A stretch of 5,935 bases of DNA, from the NCBI GenBank assembly GCA_038145075.1, contig JAYQOY010000078.1, positions 1 to 5,935 of the forward strand, given 5' to 3'. Every line of letters begins with the position of its first letter. Within the stretch, counting starts at the first letter, position 1. Below, one piece after another: positions 5,718 through 5,935 of this stretch. This DNA comes from TMED14 sp038145075. GTDB taxonomy: Bacteria; Bacteroidota; Bacteroidia; Flavobacteriales; Schleiferiaceae. The notes beneath the pieces are model-generated. The model had not been told where the DNA came from, searched no databases, and was given only the letters and a program-made list of their open reading frames with translations. The translations under genes were made by a program, and so were the position numbers.

Positions 5718-5824
5718 GGAGCTCGGGCACAGCCCGAGCGCTAGGAGGCTAGAGGGCTAGAGAGCTATGGAGCGCCTGCGGCGCGCTAGGGTGCTCGGGC
5801 ACACCCCGAGCGCCAGGAGGCTAG
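5714..5824 (+). repeat. Array of CTAG-bounded hairpin repeats downstream of valS
   Basis: Two 39-bp direct repeats (5714-5752 and 5786-5824) match at 36 of 39 positions. Each starts with CTAGGG and carries a hairpin: GCTCGGGC-ACA-GCCCGAGC in the first (5721-5739, perfect 8-bp stem), and a 7-bp stem with a 5-nt loop in the second (5793-5811). Between them a third related unit (5765-5790) has the same kind of flanks (CTATGGA ... GCTAGG) but a different stem, GCGCC-TGC-GGCGC. Two perfect octamers GGCTAGAG (5747-5762) lie between the first and the middle unit. CTAG occurs six times in 111 bp. No T-run follows any stem, so none is a classical terminator, though they could shape or protect the valS mRNA 3' end. 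Probably a dispersed intergenic repeat family. Confidence 0.85.
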
Positions 5825-5935
5825 GGTGAATCACTCATCCTAACCAACAAGCAATCAAACCAACGTACGAACAAGCCGTGTGAAGCACCCTTTAACCCTT
5901 AGCCCCTTACCCCCTCTGCCGCAGCACCTCGTACA
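5825..5935. other. Intergenic sequence without a convincing gene
   Basis: Positions 5825-5880 are AC-rich and have no coding character or promoter box that I can find. Positions 5888-5914 are four C-tracts (see separate entry). The last 29 bases could be read on the minus strand as the final eight codons of a gene ending YEVLRQRG and a TAA at 5907-5909, but this is too short to support a call. Confidence 0.5.
5888..5914 (-). other. Potential G-quadruplex motif, minus strand
   Basis: Plus-strand C-tracts at 5888-5890, 5896-5898, 5903-5906 and 5910-5914 give G-tracts of 3, 3, 4 and 5 on the minus strand, with loops of 5, 4 and 3 nt. This fits the canonical G3-N1-7 pattern. The loops (TTAAA, CTAA, TAA) are telomere-like by chance. 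If a minus-strand gene ends at 5907, the motif would straddle its stop codon. Folding is not shown. Confidence 0.45.

Noticed and set aside
5721..5739. Hairpin after valS as a rho-independent terminator
   Set aside because: The stem is strong, but neither strand has a T-run after it; CTAGGAGG follows instead.
5714..5824. CRISPR array
   Set aside because: Only two long copies exist, the spacing sequence itself contains related repeats, and no cas gene is present.
5907..5935. Possible C-terminus of a minus-strand gene (YEVLRQRG, then TAA)
   Set aside because: Eight codons at the window edge are not enough to distinguish coding from chance.
1..5935. tRNA, rRNA, riboswitch or insertion sequence
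   Set aside because: No cloverleaf with a CCA end, rRNA-like block, known leader fold or transposase with terminal inverted repeats was recognised on reading. A T-box before valS is excluded because the leader is only a few bases long.

Overview
The window looks like an ordinary chromosomal segment of a member of the Bacteroidota, with moderately high GC (roughly 55% by eye, not computed). Two independent signs support this. The protein sequences read like Bacteroidota homologues: ValRS, a DUF1573 protein, MurB, and a tiny Cys-rich membrane protein of a type familiar from Flavobacteriia. Upstream of the genes there are Bacteroidota-type promoters (TTG, about 19 bp, TAnnTTTG) and no Shine-Dalgarno sequences. 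I cannot place it to genus.

Layout. Positions 1-40 hold a tandem octamer repeat that runs into the stop codon of a 67-aa membrane-anchored Cys-rich protein (35-238, minus). Upstream on the same strand are murB (284-1303) and a class I/II PLP aminotransferase (1300-2496), which overlap by ATGA and so form a two-gene unit. A strong rho-independent terminator (2511-2538) separates this unit from a secreted DUF1573 protein (2563-3009, minus). A 95-bp divergent intergenic region follows, then valS (3105-5717, plus; valyl-tRNA synthetase, complete). From 5714 to 5824 there is a compact array of CTAG-bounded hairpins. From 5825 to 5935 I see no convincing gene, only a C-rich stretch that would be G-quadruplex-prone on the minus strand.

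Function. These are housekeeping genes: translation (ValRS), peptidoglycan precursor synthesis (MurB), amino-acid transamination, and two small envelope proteins of unknown role. Nothing shows that they form a common pathway beyond the coupling of the aminotransferase to murB.

What is unusual lies between the genes. (1) The same 8-bp unit, GGCT(A/T)GAG, appears in sense orientation at the 3' ends of the two outermost genes and supplies or abuts their TAG stop codons. (2) Three tandem hairpin units after valS share their flanks, but the middle one has different yet still complementary stem arms. (3) Four-tract G-quadruplex motifs occur near both window ends on the minus strand. (4) Promoter boxes sit 4-6 nt before the start codons of valS and the 67-aa gene, predicting leaderless mRNAs; the valS box also shows that a longer TTG-initiated reading is wrong. 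(5) The valS and DUF1573 promoters are packed on opposite strands in about 50 bp. I found no mobile element, CRISPR array, RNA gene or clear new multi-gene system.
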